This document shows, in pieces, positions 57,187-64,000 of a stretch of DNA of 64,000 nucleotides. How positions within the stretch are numbered: the first letter of the stretch is position 1; each line of letters starts with the position of its first letter. The stretch spans positions 124,001-188,000 of the forward strand of contig NZ_JACWZY010000001.1 of the NCBI RefSeq assembly GCF_014699005.1, written 5' to 3'. The notes below the pieces were generated by a model that worked only from the letters and a program-made list of their open reading frames with translations, had not been told where the DNA came from and ran no database searches. Origin of the DNA: Spirosoma profusum. GTDB taxonomy: Bacteria > Bacteroidota > Bacteroidia > Cytophagales > Spirosomataceae. Both the position numbers and the translations under genes were made by a program.

Positions 57187-59961
57187 TCAGTTAGAAAATT
57201 CAACAGTAGCTGGGACGAACAACGGAGACTTGCCCGCTTTTTCATTCTTAAACACAAAATATAGATCGTGTTGACCGCTAGCTGGCGTTACGTTCACCTT
57301 AGCCTTGCTGAGCTTAAATATGTCGGCGGGATCATTGCTTGGATTAGGAGTAAGCTCCTCTGTTTGACCAAGTAATTGCCCTTCGGGAGAATCAAGGTGA
57401 ACTTCGATACGTCCGCCAACGCAGATGAGTTGCGCTTTGGGAACCGCCACCGCAAATTCCATCGACCGAATACCTGTCATATCAATTTTGTTGAACGCTA
57501 CGTTGGTACCCGACGCCATCACAATAACAATCGGGAAAGGCTGGGTCGCCATTTTGAATAACGTAACACCCTTCGATTGACTGTTGCTTGAACCCAACGC
57601 CACAACCGGATTACGTAGCGTCAGAGCCTCTTCCGTGGTTTGGGCCGCAATTCCATTAGCACCTTTGTCTTTGTACGATGCCTGCAAAACGAGATTTCCT
57701 TTTTCTTCCTTGCCAGGGGTATACGTTCCTTTTGTGGGAAGCGTTGGTGTAGCGACTTTCTTGTCTGATAGAGTCAGGATGTATTTTACAATCTCACCAG
57801 CATCGGCTGAGGCCAACTGCGGGTGGGCTGTCATGATGGCATCGCCCCAGACGCCCCCACCACCTTTGATGATTTTATTCGACAGACTTGCTACGGCATT
57901 GGCGTCGCTTTTATAGCGTTTCGCTACGTCGATAAACGATGGACCAACGGATTTTTTGTCGGTGAAATGGCAGGCTTTGCAATCGCTTTTTTCCATCAGT
58001 ACTTTACCCGTACCGAGATACGTCGATTCTGAAAATTTGTGTCCTGCCTCACTGGCTCCCTGCGAACCGACTTCATTCTGGTACGTTGCCCGAACCATTA
58101 CCTGTTTCGGAAGGATTTTTCCACTTGCCAGACTGCCGTCCTCTTTATCTGCTACGTTCACCTGATACGCAATTGGCTCCCCAGGAAAGTAAAAGCTCTT
58201 ATTACCCTTCGTAATCGCTAACTCGACAGCCGGGGGCTGATTGCCTGTCAATACGTCGATTTCGCGTGAATCTTTGAGGCCGTGCGCATCCGTTACGGTC
58301 AGAATCGCTTTGTACTGACCGGGTTTCTGGAATGTAAAGGTTGGATTAGGCCCGTTCAAAAGCGTTGGCTGACCACCAGCTTTCGACACGACTCGCCATT
58401 GATACGTCATCGCGTCGCCATCGAAATCTTTCGTCCCTTCCGATGATAAGGTAACTTTCAACGGAACTGCGCCCACTTTCTGACTGGCCGAAGCCACTAC
58501 GTTCGGTTTTCGATTTCCGGCGTTGAATTCAATTTTGACCAGCCGGGAGTCGTCGTTTTTCAGGAACCAGCCGGTGCCGTATTCCAGTACGTAGAGGTCG
58601 CCGTTTGGGCCGAACGCCATGTCGATGGGATGGCTGAATGCCATGTTGGGCAGAAACCGCTCTACGTTATTCATTTTGCCTTCGCTATCGTAGCTAACCG
58701 ACAGGATCATGTCGCGCATCCACTCGAAGAGGAACGTTTTGCCGTTGTAATATTCCGGGAATGCACGCTTGGCACCTTTAAAATCATCCTGATAATACGT
58801 TGGACCAGCCATCGCACTACGTCCGCCCGTACCCATAAAGGGAAATTTCTTGCTGTCGGCAGCCGGGTAAAAAATCATAGCTGGCTGAGCAGGAGGGAGG
58901 TCGCGCAGGCCCGTATTGTTCGGGGAGTCATTGAGTGGATGGGCCGGGTCGAACTTATCGCCGGATTTATTGGTGGTAAAATCTACGTCGTTGTAGGCTT
59001 TATTGTCGCCTACGAAATAAGGCCAGCCGAAATTCCCAGCCTTTCGCGCCTGATTATATTCGTCCTCAGCCTGTGGCCCGACACCCGCCGAATCAGCACC
59101 CGCATCGGGACCTACATCGCCCCAATATAAGTAACCCGTGTGTTTATCGACTGCAATACGATACGGGTTTCGGTGACCCATCGTATAAATTTCCGGGCGC
59201 GTTTTGGCGGTGCCTTTTGGAAATAGGTTTCCTTCTGGAATTGTATACGTACCGTCAGCTTCGGGGTGAATACGTAGTATTTTTCCACGAAGATCGTTTG
59301 TATTCCCCGACGATTTCTGCGCATCCCAGGGACCACGACCGGGCCGCTCGTCGATGGGGGCGTATAACGTAGCACGTGGGCTGGTGTTATCGCCGGTCGA
59401 AAGGTACAGATTGCCGTCGCGGTCCCAATCGATTGAGCCGCCGGTGTGACAGCACTGTTCTCGCTGAACTGCCACTTCCAGTAGCACCTTTTTCGAGGAA
59501 AGGACTAGTTCGTCGCCTTTCATCTCATAGCGGGTCAGGATGTTCTTGGGTTCGGTACCAGCGGGCGAATAGTAAAAGTAAATCCAATGGTTTTTGGCAA
59601 AGTTTGGGTCGATGTTTACCCCTAGTAAGCCATCTTCGGCCTCAGTTTCAGTCCCTTCCTTATCTTTATACTTCGTACTGACCGGAATCGTCGCAATAGT
59701 TTTTACCTGCTTCGTCGTTGGTGAATAAAGCTGAACGTTTCCATGCCGTTCGATAAAAATAATCCGCTCATCGGGCAGAATGGTCATTTCTAGAGGTTCA
59801 TTCAGTTTCTCGGCTAGTACTATTTTTGTGAAACGATTTTCATCGGGTTTATCGCCGGGGGCCGTCAATGGCCTTGTCGAGTACGCCCAAAGACCGATGG
59901 CACCTACACTAAGCATAGCTGCCATTCGATATGGTTGTAATAAAGATAAATAACGTATCAT
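57187..59961 (-). CDS. PQQ-type sugar dehydrogenase fused to PKD, cytochrome c and C-terminal beta domain
   Basis: A 924-aa exported protein. The start at 59961 gives a membrane-type signal (LQPYRMAAMLSVGAIGLWAY). Residues 40-480 are a soluble glucose/sorbosone dehydrogenase beta-propeller (LNEPLEMTILPDERIIFIERHG, EDGLLGVNIDPNF, CCHTGGSIDWDRDGNLYLSTGDN, GHRNPYRIAVD). A PKD domain follows (about 490-575), then a cytochrome c domain with heme motif CKACH (residues 661-665) and a Met ligand in MTAHPQ. A CBM6/YkuD-unrelated beta-sandwich closes the protein. It should oxidise sugars in the periplasm and pass electrons through its own heme. Two operator-like palindromes precede it. Confidence 0.9.
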   Translation of the reverse strand: MIRYLSLLQPYRMAAMLSVGAIGLWAYSTRPLTAPGDKPDENRFTKIVLAEKLNEPLEMTILPDERIIFIERHGNVQLYSPTTKQVKTIATIPVSTKYKDKEGTETEAEDGLLGVNIDPNFAKNHWIYFYYSPAGTEPKNILTRYEMKGDELVLSSKKVLLEVAVQREQCCHTGGSIDWDRDGNLYLSTGDNTSPRATLYAPIDERPGRGPWDAQKSSGNTNDLRGKILRIHPEADGTYTIPEGNLFPKGTAKTRPEIYTMGHRNPYRIAVDKHTGYLYWGDVGPDAGADSAGVGPQAEDEYNQARKAGNFGWPYFVGDNKAYNDVDFTTNKSGDKFDPAHPLNDSPNNTGLRDLPPAQPAMIFYPAADSKKFPFMGTGGRSAMAGPTYYQDDFKGAKRAFPEYYNGKTFLFEWMRDMILSVSYDSEGKMNNVERFLPNMAFSHPIDMAFGPNGDLYVLEYGTGWFLKNDDSRLVKIEFNAGNRKPNVVASASQKVGAVPLKVTLSSEGTKDFDGDAMTYQWRVVSKAGGQPTLLNGPNPTFTFQKPGQYKAILTVTDAHGLKDSREIDVLTGNQPPAVELAITKGNKSFYFPGEPIAYQVNVADKEDGSLASGKILPKQVMVRATYQNEVGSQGASEAGHKFSESTYLGTGKVLMEKSDCKACHFTDKKSVGPSFIDVAKRYKSDANAVASLSNKIIKGGGGVWGDAIMTAHPQLASADAGEIVKYILTLSDKKVATPTLPTKGTYTPGKEEKGNLVLQASYKDKGANGIAAQTTEEALTLRNPVVALGSSNSQSKGVTLFKMATQPFPIVIVMASGTNVAFNKIDMTGIRSMEFAVAVPKAQLICVGGRIEVHLDSPEGQLLGQTEELTPNPSNDPADIFKLSKAKVNVTPASGQHDLYFVFKNEKAGKSPLFVPATVEFSN

Positions 59962-59967
59962 AGGAGA

Positions 59968-59984
59968 TGTGTAAATTTTACACA
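59968..59984. promoter_or_regulatory. Operator 1, TGTGTAAATTTTACACA
   Basis: A 17-bp palindrome with perfect 8-bp arms, 7 bp upstream of the PQQ dehydrogenase ATG. It shares the pattern GTGTA-N5-TACAC with operator 2, with centres 39 bp apart. The candidate regulator is the adjacent Nudix-HTH protein. Confidence 0.75.
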
Positions 59985-60006
59985 ATGATACGTATTTCTT
60001 AACCAA

Positions 60007-60023
60007 TGTGTATTCTGTACACA
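60007..60023. promoter_or_regulatory. Operator 2, TGTGTATTCTGTACACA
   Basis: A 17-bp palindrome with 6-bp perfect outer arms, sharing GTGTA-N5-TACAC with operator 1. It ends 1 bp before the -7 element of the Nudix regulator gene, in the position of a repressor site. Confidence 0.75.
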
Positions 60024-60024
60024 C

Positions 60025-60032
60025 TATATTTG
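60025..60032 (+). promoter_or_regulatory. -7 promoter element (TATATTTG) for the Nudix regulator
   Basis: TATATTTG is a full TAnnTTTG match, 16 bp upstream of the ATG at 60049. On the other strand TATCATTG at 59985-59992, one mismatch from consensus, could serve the dehydrogenase gene. Confidence 0.65.
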
Positions 60033-60048
60033 TTATTAAAATTTCTTC

Positions 60049-60822
60049 ATGGAATACAAAAAACAAGTACAGCGGTTAATTCAGGAGTTTAAAACGGATT
60101 TTTTGCCGTCCGTATCGGTAGACCTTGTCATTTTCGGTTTTCACGATGGGCAGCTAAAAGTTCTGCTGCTACGTTGGAAGAACACCGAAGACTGGTGTTT
60201 GCCGGGAGGACGTATCCGCCATGAAGAGAGTCTGGACGATGCGGCTTACCGGAGCTTACACGGACGTACTGGCCTGACCGAAATTTTCTTACAACAGTTT
60301 CACACCTTTGGCGACACAAGGCGCTACGTTCATTTTAGTCAGGAACAGACGATGTTAAGACTAGGATTGGCTGAGGAAGATTTGCAGGAATTTTCCAATC
60401 GCGACGTATCGGTTGGGTATTACGCGCTGGTCGAATTTGCCAACGTAGTACCGACGCCCGATTTCTTCACGGACGAATGCCGCTGGTGGGACATCAATCA
60501 GGTGCCACCGCTCCTGTTCGATCATAACGACATGATTACGTTGGCACTGAAAACGCTACGTCGGCAATTGACGTATCAGCCGATTGGCTATAATTTGTTG
60601 CCGGAGAAGTTCACGATGCCTGATTTACAACAACTTTACGAAACCATTCTGGGCCAATCGCTTGACCGGCGAAATTTTCAGAAGCGGATGCTCGGCTACG
60701 ACATTCTGGAGCGCTTGGAGGAACGAAAAACCGGAGGAGCCCACAAAGCGCCTTATTTGTACCGTTTCGATAAAGAGAAGTACGAAAAAGCGCTGGCCGA
60801 TGAGATTTTGTTTGTGGGGTAA
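60049..60822 (+). CDS. Nudix-HTH transcriptional regulator (NrtR/AraR-like)
   Basis: A 257-aa protein with a Nudix fold in residues 20-150 and a C-terminal winged helix (about 165-240, ending APYLYRFDKEKYEKAL). The Nudix box region LPGGRIRHEESLDDAAYRSL continues HGRTGL, where catalytic enzymes have REUxEExGU. The catalytic Glu residues are gone, so it should bind rather than hydrolyse its ligand. NrtR-family regulators control NAD metabolism, and Bacteroidota relatives such as AraR control sugar use. Facing a sugar dehydrogenase group across paired palindromes, it is most likely its sugar-responsive repressor and represses itself. Confidence 0.88.
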   Translation: MEYKKQVQRLIQEFKTDFLPSVSVDLVIFGFHDGQLKVLLLRWKNTEDWCLPGGRIRHEESLDDAAYRSLHGRTGLTEIFLQQFHTFGDTRRYVHFSQEQTMLRLGLAEEDLQEFSNRDVSVGYYALVEFANVVPTPDFFTDECRWWDINQVPPLLFDHNDMITLALKTLRRQLTYQPIGYNLLPEKFTMPDLQQLYETILGQSLDRRNFQKRMLGYDILERLEERKTGGAHKAPYLYRFDKEKYEKALADEILFVG

Positions 60823-60839
60823 TAAAAAATGCTCAATAA

Positions 60840-60959
60840 TTAGTACGAGTACGTAAAACTCAGGTTAAATCGAGCCCCGTTAGCGCGGGTATACGTAGCG
60901 TTGGCCGCATAAAACTGCGACACTATCCAAAAACCGGAACGAGCAAAAGTTGCCTGAAT
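60840..60959 (-). pseudogene. Possible remnant of an outer-membrane receptor C-terminus
   Basis: On the minus strand an open frame of about 40 codons before a TAA stop encodes IQATFARSGFWIVSQFY followed by ARFNLSFTYSY. Alternating residues and a terminal aromatic are typical of the last strands of TonB-receptor or other outer-membrane barrels. There is no upstream partner: the frame runs into the divergently placed YdeI-like gene. It looks like the tail left by a deletion. The segment is short, so chance is not excluded. Confidence 0.4.
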
Positions 60960-60991
60960 GGAGTTAATTTGTAACTCTGTACAAGTCAATC

Positions 60992-61537
60992 ATGCCCTCG
61001 TTTACTACGACCCTTCTCAAGTTCGGCGAAAAAGGCGATAAGACGCGCTGGATGTATATTGAAATTCCGATTAACGTAACGGATGAACTGAAACCCGGCC
61101 AGAAAAAAACGTTCCGGGTAAAGGGAACGCTCGACGATTTTCCCATTCACCAAATTGCACTGTTACCCCTCGGTCGTTCTGTGGAACGTATCACCGACGG
61201 CCTGGAAGGCGGCTTTATGATGCCCATCAACGCAGCCATGCGTCGGGGTATGGGAAAGCACGACGAAGGAACGACCGTCCGTGTTACGTTGGAAGTTGAC
61301 GATGAGCCACTTGCCCTTTCGGCTGACCTGCTCGCCTGTCTGGACGATGACCCCGGCGCGAAACGACATTTCGATACGTTGGCGAAAAGCCATCAGCAGT
61401 ATTTCAGCAAATGGATTGAGGATGCTAAAAGTCCGGAGACCAAAGAAAAACGGCTCGTAGAGGCAATACGTGGGCTGGCAATGGGTATGAACTTCGGCGA
61501 AACGATTCGGTATTTCAGGAAACAGAAATTAGGTTAA
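60992..61537 (+). CDS. YdeI/OmpD-associated family protein with DUF1905
   Basis: A 181-aa soluble protein. The N-terminal half is DUF1905-like (MPSFTTTLLKFGEKGDKTRWMYIEIP to VRVTLEVDDEPL). The C-terminal half is the OmdA/YdeI helical region (LLACLDDDPGAKRHFDTLAKSHQQYFSKWIEDAKSPETKEKR). The family is common in Bacteroidota and Actinobacteria and its function is unknown. The stop codon lies at the edge of the long hairpin shared with the convergent tryptophan dioxygenase gene. No operon partner is seen. Confidence 0.88.
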   Translation: MPSFTTTLLKFGEKGDKTRWMYIEIPINVTDELKPGQKKTFRVKGTLDDFPIHQIALLPLGRSVERITDGLEGGFMMPINAAMRRGMGKHDEGTTVRVTLEVDDEPLALSADLLACLDDDPGAKRHFDTLAKSHQQYFSKWIEDAKSPETKEKRLVEAIRGLAMGMNFGETIRYFRKQKLG

Positions 61538-61632
61538 CCGCAAAGAGCGCCAAGGATTTCGCAGAGGATCGCAAAGTATAGTCAGTGTTTTTTGCGATCC
61601 TTTGCGAAATCCTTGGTGCTCTTTGCGGTTAA
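61534..61632. repeat. 42-bp inverted repeat between convergent genes
   Basis: Arms 61534-61575 and 61591-61632 pair over 42 bp with two G-T mismatches and a 15-nt loop. The stem carries CGCAAAGAGCGCCAAGGATT. The stop codon of the YdeI-like gene is inside the left arm and the dioxygenase stop is 4 bp beyond the right arm. It is a likely bidirectional terminator. Confidence 0.9.
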
Positions 61633-61636
61633 TCAA

Positions 61637-62572
61637 TTACTCTTCACTGGTAGGTAATTCGGCTGACTGCCCCCACGTTTGCCGTTCGGCTTCGGTCCAG
61701 AGTTCGGGGAAAAATAGAATTTGCTGCTGTTTAGGCGGTAGGTACGTTTGCCAGTTGGTGCCGCCTGTTGCCTTAATATCCTCAGGTTGCTTGTGTAAAT
61801 ACTGCACCGCCGACCGTAAATGAGCCAACTTCCAACGAATATTCACGCGCCAGTCGTATTCGCGAAGTGCCTTTATTACGTCTGCATTAACCTGATTTTG
61901 CTGTTTCAAAAATTGATAACGCTGATACAGATTTTTGCCTTCGTAAGCTTCAGCTAGTTGAATAAGTTTCGACGCATTGTGCTGATCGAATTGCCGGAGC
62001 GTGAGGGTACGTTGTTGAGTAGCGAGTTCAGTAGCGCCCTGTTTCCAGTACATAAATTCGTACAGATCAGAAATGTAAGCTGGTTCTTCAGGTGGCGAAA
62101 CCAGTAAGTTTCGAAAGTTGGTCGAGACGATTTCGATTTGCCGGAACTGCACCGATTGAAACCCGCTCGATGGTAGCAGGGCCATTCGAAATTTCAGAAA
62201 CTGTTCCCGCTCCATACCCATAATCATCACGCCAAACGATTCTTCCAACAGCGTGAAATAGCGATTCAGGCGACCTACACGTGCCACAAAGAAATCGGCG
62301 GTCAATACGTCGATGTTGGCAATCTGTTCGACTTCGTGGAGTATTAGCTTGAAATACAGTTCTGTAATCTGGTGATACGTAACGAAAATCAGTTCGTCTG
62401 GGTAGGCAGTTTTAGGATTTTGGAGTGATAATAATGTTTCGAGGTGAATGTAATCCCAATACGTCAGGTAATCGGCCTGGAGCAGCCCTTCGAGATACGA
62501 AGCCATATCCTGCCCCATAGCTGCGAATTTCTGTTCCAGTTGATTTAGCTTGTCAGTGAGTGAATCGTACAT
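61637..62572 (-). CDS. kynA: Tryptophan 2,3-dioxygenase
   Basis: This heme enzyme opens the indole ring of L-tryptophan to N-formylkynurenine. The 311-aa protein (longer upstream starts give implausible extensions) has VTYHQITELYFKLILHE (distal His67), FRMALLPSSGFQSVQFRQIE (Arg129 and the GFQS substrate segment), and WKLAHL with the probable proximal heme ligand His251. It also has the ATGGTNWQTYL loop, the counterpart of GTGGSSGxxYL. Length and motifs are standard for Bacteroidota TDO. No kynurenine formamidase, kynureninase or monooxygenase gene is adjacent, so the rest of the pathway lies elsewhere. Confidence 0.92.
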   Translation of the reverse strand: MYDSLTDKLNQLEQKFAAMGQDMASYLEGLLQADYLTYWDYIHLETLLSLQNPKTAYPDELIFVTYHQITELYFKLILHEVEQIANIDVLTADFFVARVGRLNRYFTLLEESFGVMIMGMEREQFLKFRMALLPSSGFQSVQFRQIEIVSTNFRNLLVSPPEEPAYISDLYEFMYWKQGATELATQQRTLTLRQFDQHNASKLIQLAEAYEGKNLYQRYQFLKQQNQVNADVIKALREYDWRVNIRWKLAHLRSAVQYLHKQPEDIKATGGTNWQTYLPPKQQQILFFPELWTEAERQTWGQSAELPTSEE

Positions 62573-62637
62573 GGTTTTGTTGTTATGAAGCGAACGTAAA
62601 GGTCGTAAGTCGCTACGTTCTTTGCGAACTTTGCGTG

Positions 62638-62645
62638 TACCTTTG
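62638..62645 (+). promoter_or_regulatory. -7 promoter element (TACCTTTG) for the SDR gene
   Basis: TACCTTTG is a full TAnnTTTG match, 26 bp upstream of the SDR start. TTTG boxes upstream are at shorter than usual spacing (13 bp). Confidence 0.55.
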
Positions 62646-62671
62646 CGGCCTTTCTGAACTAAGAATTCTGT

Positions 62672-63394
62672 ATGAACGTAGAAAATAAAACCGTCATTAT
62701 TTCGGGTGCATCGCGGGGAATTGGCCGCGCAACGGCCCTGATGCTGGCTCATCATGGTGCCAACGTAGTGGTTACGGCACGTAACGCCGACGAGCTAACT
62801 GCGCTTGAAAAAGAAGCTACGGAGGGCCACGTTCGGGGCAAAATCGTGGCTGTTCCGGGCGATGTGAGCAACGAAGCTGACATGGCTAACGTAGTAAAAA
62901 CCACCCTCGAACAGTTTCATCACATCGACGTAGTGATTAACAATGCCGGGTACGGCGTTTTCAAAAACATCGACGAGATTTCGGCCACCGAATGGGACGA
63001 TCTGATGGCGACGAATGTAAAAGGTACGTTCCTGCTGACCAAAGCCGCGCTGCCTTTCCTGAAATCGCAACGTAACGGTCATATCGTAGTGGTTGCCTCC
63101 GACGTAGCAAAACGGACGTTTGCGGGCGGGGCTTTATACACGGCCAGTAAGTATGCACAGGAAGCCTTTACGGGGGCGCTACGTAAGGAAGTTCGTCCCT
63201 ACAACATCAAAGTGACGGGCGTCTACTCTGGTCTGGTCGATTCAAGTTTTCACGCCGAAGGCCACCGGCAGGAGAGTCGGGGAAGCTGGCTCAAAAACGA
63301 GGACATGGCCGAGTCGATGCTGTTCATCGTCAGCCGTCCGGCACACGTAGTGATCGACGAATTCATGGTTCACCCGCTTTCGCAGGAGTACTAG
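62672..63394 (+). CDS. Short-chain dehydrogenase/reductase
   Basis: A 240-aa classical SDR. The cofactor motif is ISGASRGIG (TGxxxGIG type, residues 10-18), with NNAG near residue 91, the catalytic Ser in VVASDVAK, and YTASK (Tyr and Lys). The Arg at ARNADELTAL (after beta strand 2) suggests NADP preference. The C-terminal part (YSGLVDSSFHAEG, MAESMLFIVSRPAHVVIDE) resembles 3-ketoacyl-ACP-reductase-like and sepiapterin-reductase-like enzymes of unknown substrate. The promoter is just upstream. It is convergent with an aldo/keto reductase gene across a 26-bp hairpin. Confidence 0.9.
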   Translation: MNVENKTVIISGASRGIGRATALMLAHHGANVVVTARNADELTALEKEATEGHVRGKIVAVPGDVSNEADMANVVKTTLEQFHHIDVVINNAGYGVFKNIDEISATEWDDLMATNVKGTFLLTKAALPFLKSQRNGHIVVVASDVAKRTFAGGALYTASKYAQEAFTGALRKEVRPYNIKVTGVYSGLVDSSFHAEGHRQESRGSWLKNEDMAESMLFIVSRPAHVVIDEFMVHPLSQEY

Positions 63395-63397
63395 GGG

Positions 63398-63457
63398 ATG
63401 TATGAAGTAGGATATATGATGCAGCAACTCATGCATCATATATCCTACTTCATACAT
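63398..63457. repeat. 26-bp perfect hairpin between convergent genes
   Basis: Arms 63398-63423 and 63432-63457 are exactly complementary (stem begins ATGTATGAAGTAGGATATAT) with an 8-nt loop. It fills almost the whole 69-bp gap between the SDR and aldo/keto reductase genes. It is AT-rich, unlike the others, and unrelated to families A-C. Confidence 0.92.
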
Positions 63458-63463
63458 AAACCA

Positions 63464-64000
63464 TTATTGGCTCCAGCTCGTTGGCGTCCTATCCCAACGG
63501 TGGCCTTTCAGGTCACGGAGCGATTCAGGAGTGAGAGCATTGCCATCGCTGGCGGCAATGTTGGCTTCTACGTTCCGTATCTGACGCATACCCGGAATGG
63601 TCGTGTGAACATCGGGATTGCTCAGAATGAAACGTAGCGCCATTTCGGGCATAGTCATCCCGTTTGGAATGAGTGGCTTTAACGCTTCAGCATGGTCGAC
63701 GCTGGCGTTGAGATTTTCCGGAACAAAATACGTAGAACGCCAGTCATTGGCCGGAAACGTCGTTTCTTTCGTCAACGTACCCGTAAGCGTTCCTTCATCG
63801 AACGGTACGCGGGCAATCACTCCGATGTTCAATTCCCGGCAAAGCGGGAATAAGTTGTCTTCGGGATTTTGATCGAAAATATTGTAGATAACCTGAACAG
63901 CATCGATCAGCCGGGTACGTAGCGTATTGAGGCAATTCTCTGGCTCCCAGCGATTAACCGATACGCCCCACGCCTGCACTTTCCCCTGTTGTGTGAGTTT
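63464..64000 (-). CDS. Aldo/keto reductase, N-terminus outside window
   Basis: The C-terminal 178 residues of an NAD(P)H-dependent aldo/keto reductase; the frame is still open at the window end. Visible parts are KVQAWGVSVNRWEPENCL, AVQVIYNIFDQNPEDNLFPLCRELNIGVIARVPFDEGTL, and the cofactor-binding end FILSNPDVHTTIPGMRQIRNVEANIAASDG. These match the oxidoreductases of aryl-alcohol dehydrogenase type. The catalytic Asp-Tyr-Lys-His residues lie upstream and cannot be checked. Confidence 0.85.
   Translation of the reverse strand, partial: KLTQQGKVQAWGVSVNRWEPENCLNTLRTRLIDAVQVIYNIFDQNPEDNLFPLCRELNIGVIARVPFDEGTLTGTLTKETTFPANDWRSTYFVPENLNASVDHAEALKPLIPNGMTMPEMALRFILSNPDVHTTIPGMRQIRNVEANIAASDGNALTPESLRDLKGHRWDRTPTSWSQ

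Noticed and set aside
60964-61146. A 60-codon minus-strand frame at the start of the YdeI-like gene
   Set aside because: It is antisense to a well-supported family protein and has no recognisable features. It is in a different frame from the receptor remnant.
2328-63457. CRISPR array
   Set aside because: The repeats are scattered inverted repeats at single sites, not direct repeats with regular spacers, and no cas genes are present.
1-64000. tRNA, rRNA, tmRNA or known riboswitches
   Set aside because: No cloverleaf, CCA-ended stem or known aptamer core was recognised in the gaps by eye. A covariance-model search would be needed to exclude small RNAs.

Overview
The window looks like a chromosomal segment of a Spirosoma-like member of the Bacteroidota (Cytophagales). 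The evidence is a secreted protein with a type IX secretion (T9SS) C-terminal domain, a TonB receptor with HmuY, many Bacteroidota-specific domains of unknown function (DUF4783, DUF4136, DUF6607), promoters of the TAnnTTTG type, and almost no Shine-Dalgarno sequences. No rRNA, tRNA, CRISPR array, insertion sequence or prophage was recognised. Most genes look like ordinary chromosomal housekeeping, envelope and nutrient-uptake genes. The genus assignment is an inference from gene content.

Layout. 1-7.1 kb: the end of a secreted M36 metallopeptidase, a dipeptidyl peptidase IV, small membrane proteins and a phosphoribosyltransferase. 7.2-15.5 kb: a SNF2 helicase, a DUF481 outer membrane protein, a Gfo/Idh/MocA oxidoreductase, an orphan gene, PurM and a T9SS cargo protein. 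15.8-22.2 kb: a complete RND efflux operon (TolC, adaptor, permease) with its TetR regulator; two near-identical palindromes mark the operator. 22.3-31.3 kb: a redoxin, a lipoprotein, a PpiD/SurA foldase, RdgB, an FKBP lipoprotein, a DHH phosphoesterase, Ndk, endonuclease III, and an ECF sigma factor overlapping a small downstream gene. 31.8-40.2 kb: a TPR histidine kinase, an exported SAM hydroxide adenosyltransferase homologue, an MsbA-like ABC exporter, a heparinase II/III-like protein and small envelope proteins.

40.3-46.6 kb is a heme/metal acquisition region. DUF6607 is divergent from a co-directional cluster of TonB receptor, DUF4198 protein, a Cys-containing small protein, a heavy-metal-associated-like domain without its metal site, and HmuY; a ferritin converges on it. 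The divergent genes have mirror-image promoters with the same TACGTTTG element. 46.7-53.8 kb: an M23 peptidase, a LytS/LytTR two-component pair, a large outer membrane receptor-like protein and YceI. 54-60.8 kb: a polysaccharide deacetylase and a sugar-related group (ThuA, sugar phosphate isomerase-like, a PQQ sugar dehydrogenase fused to PKD and cytochrome c) facing a Nudix-type regulator, with two GTGTA-N5-TACAC palindromes between. 60.8-64 kb: a possible receptor remnant, a YdeI-like protein, tryptophan 2,3-dioxygenase, an SDR and a partial aldo/keto reductase.

Two window-wide signals stand out. First, the pentamer ACGTA/TACGT is strongly over-represented on both strands, in coding and intergenic DNA. 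Second, most convergent gene pairs are separated by a 25-48 bp perfect or near-perfect inverted repeat. Several of these fall into dispersed sequence families whose copies differ by paired, compensating changes.
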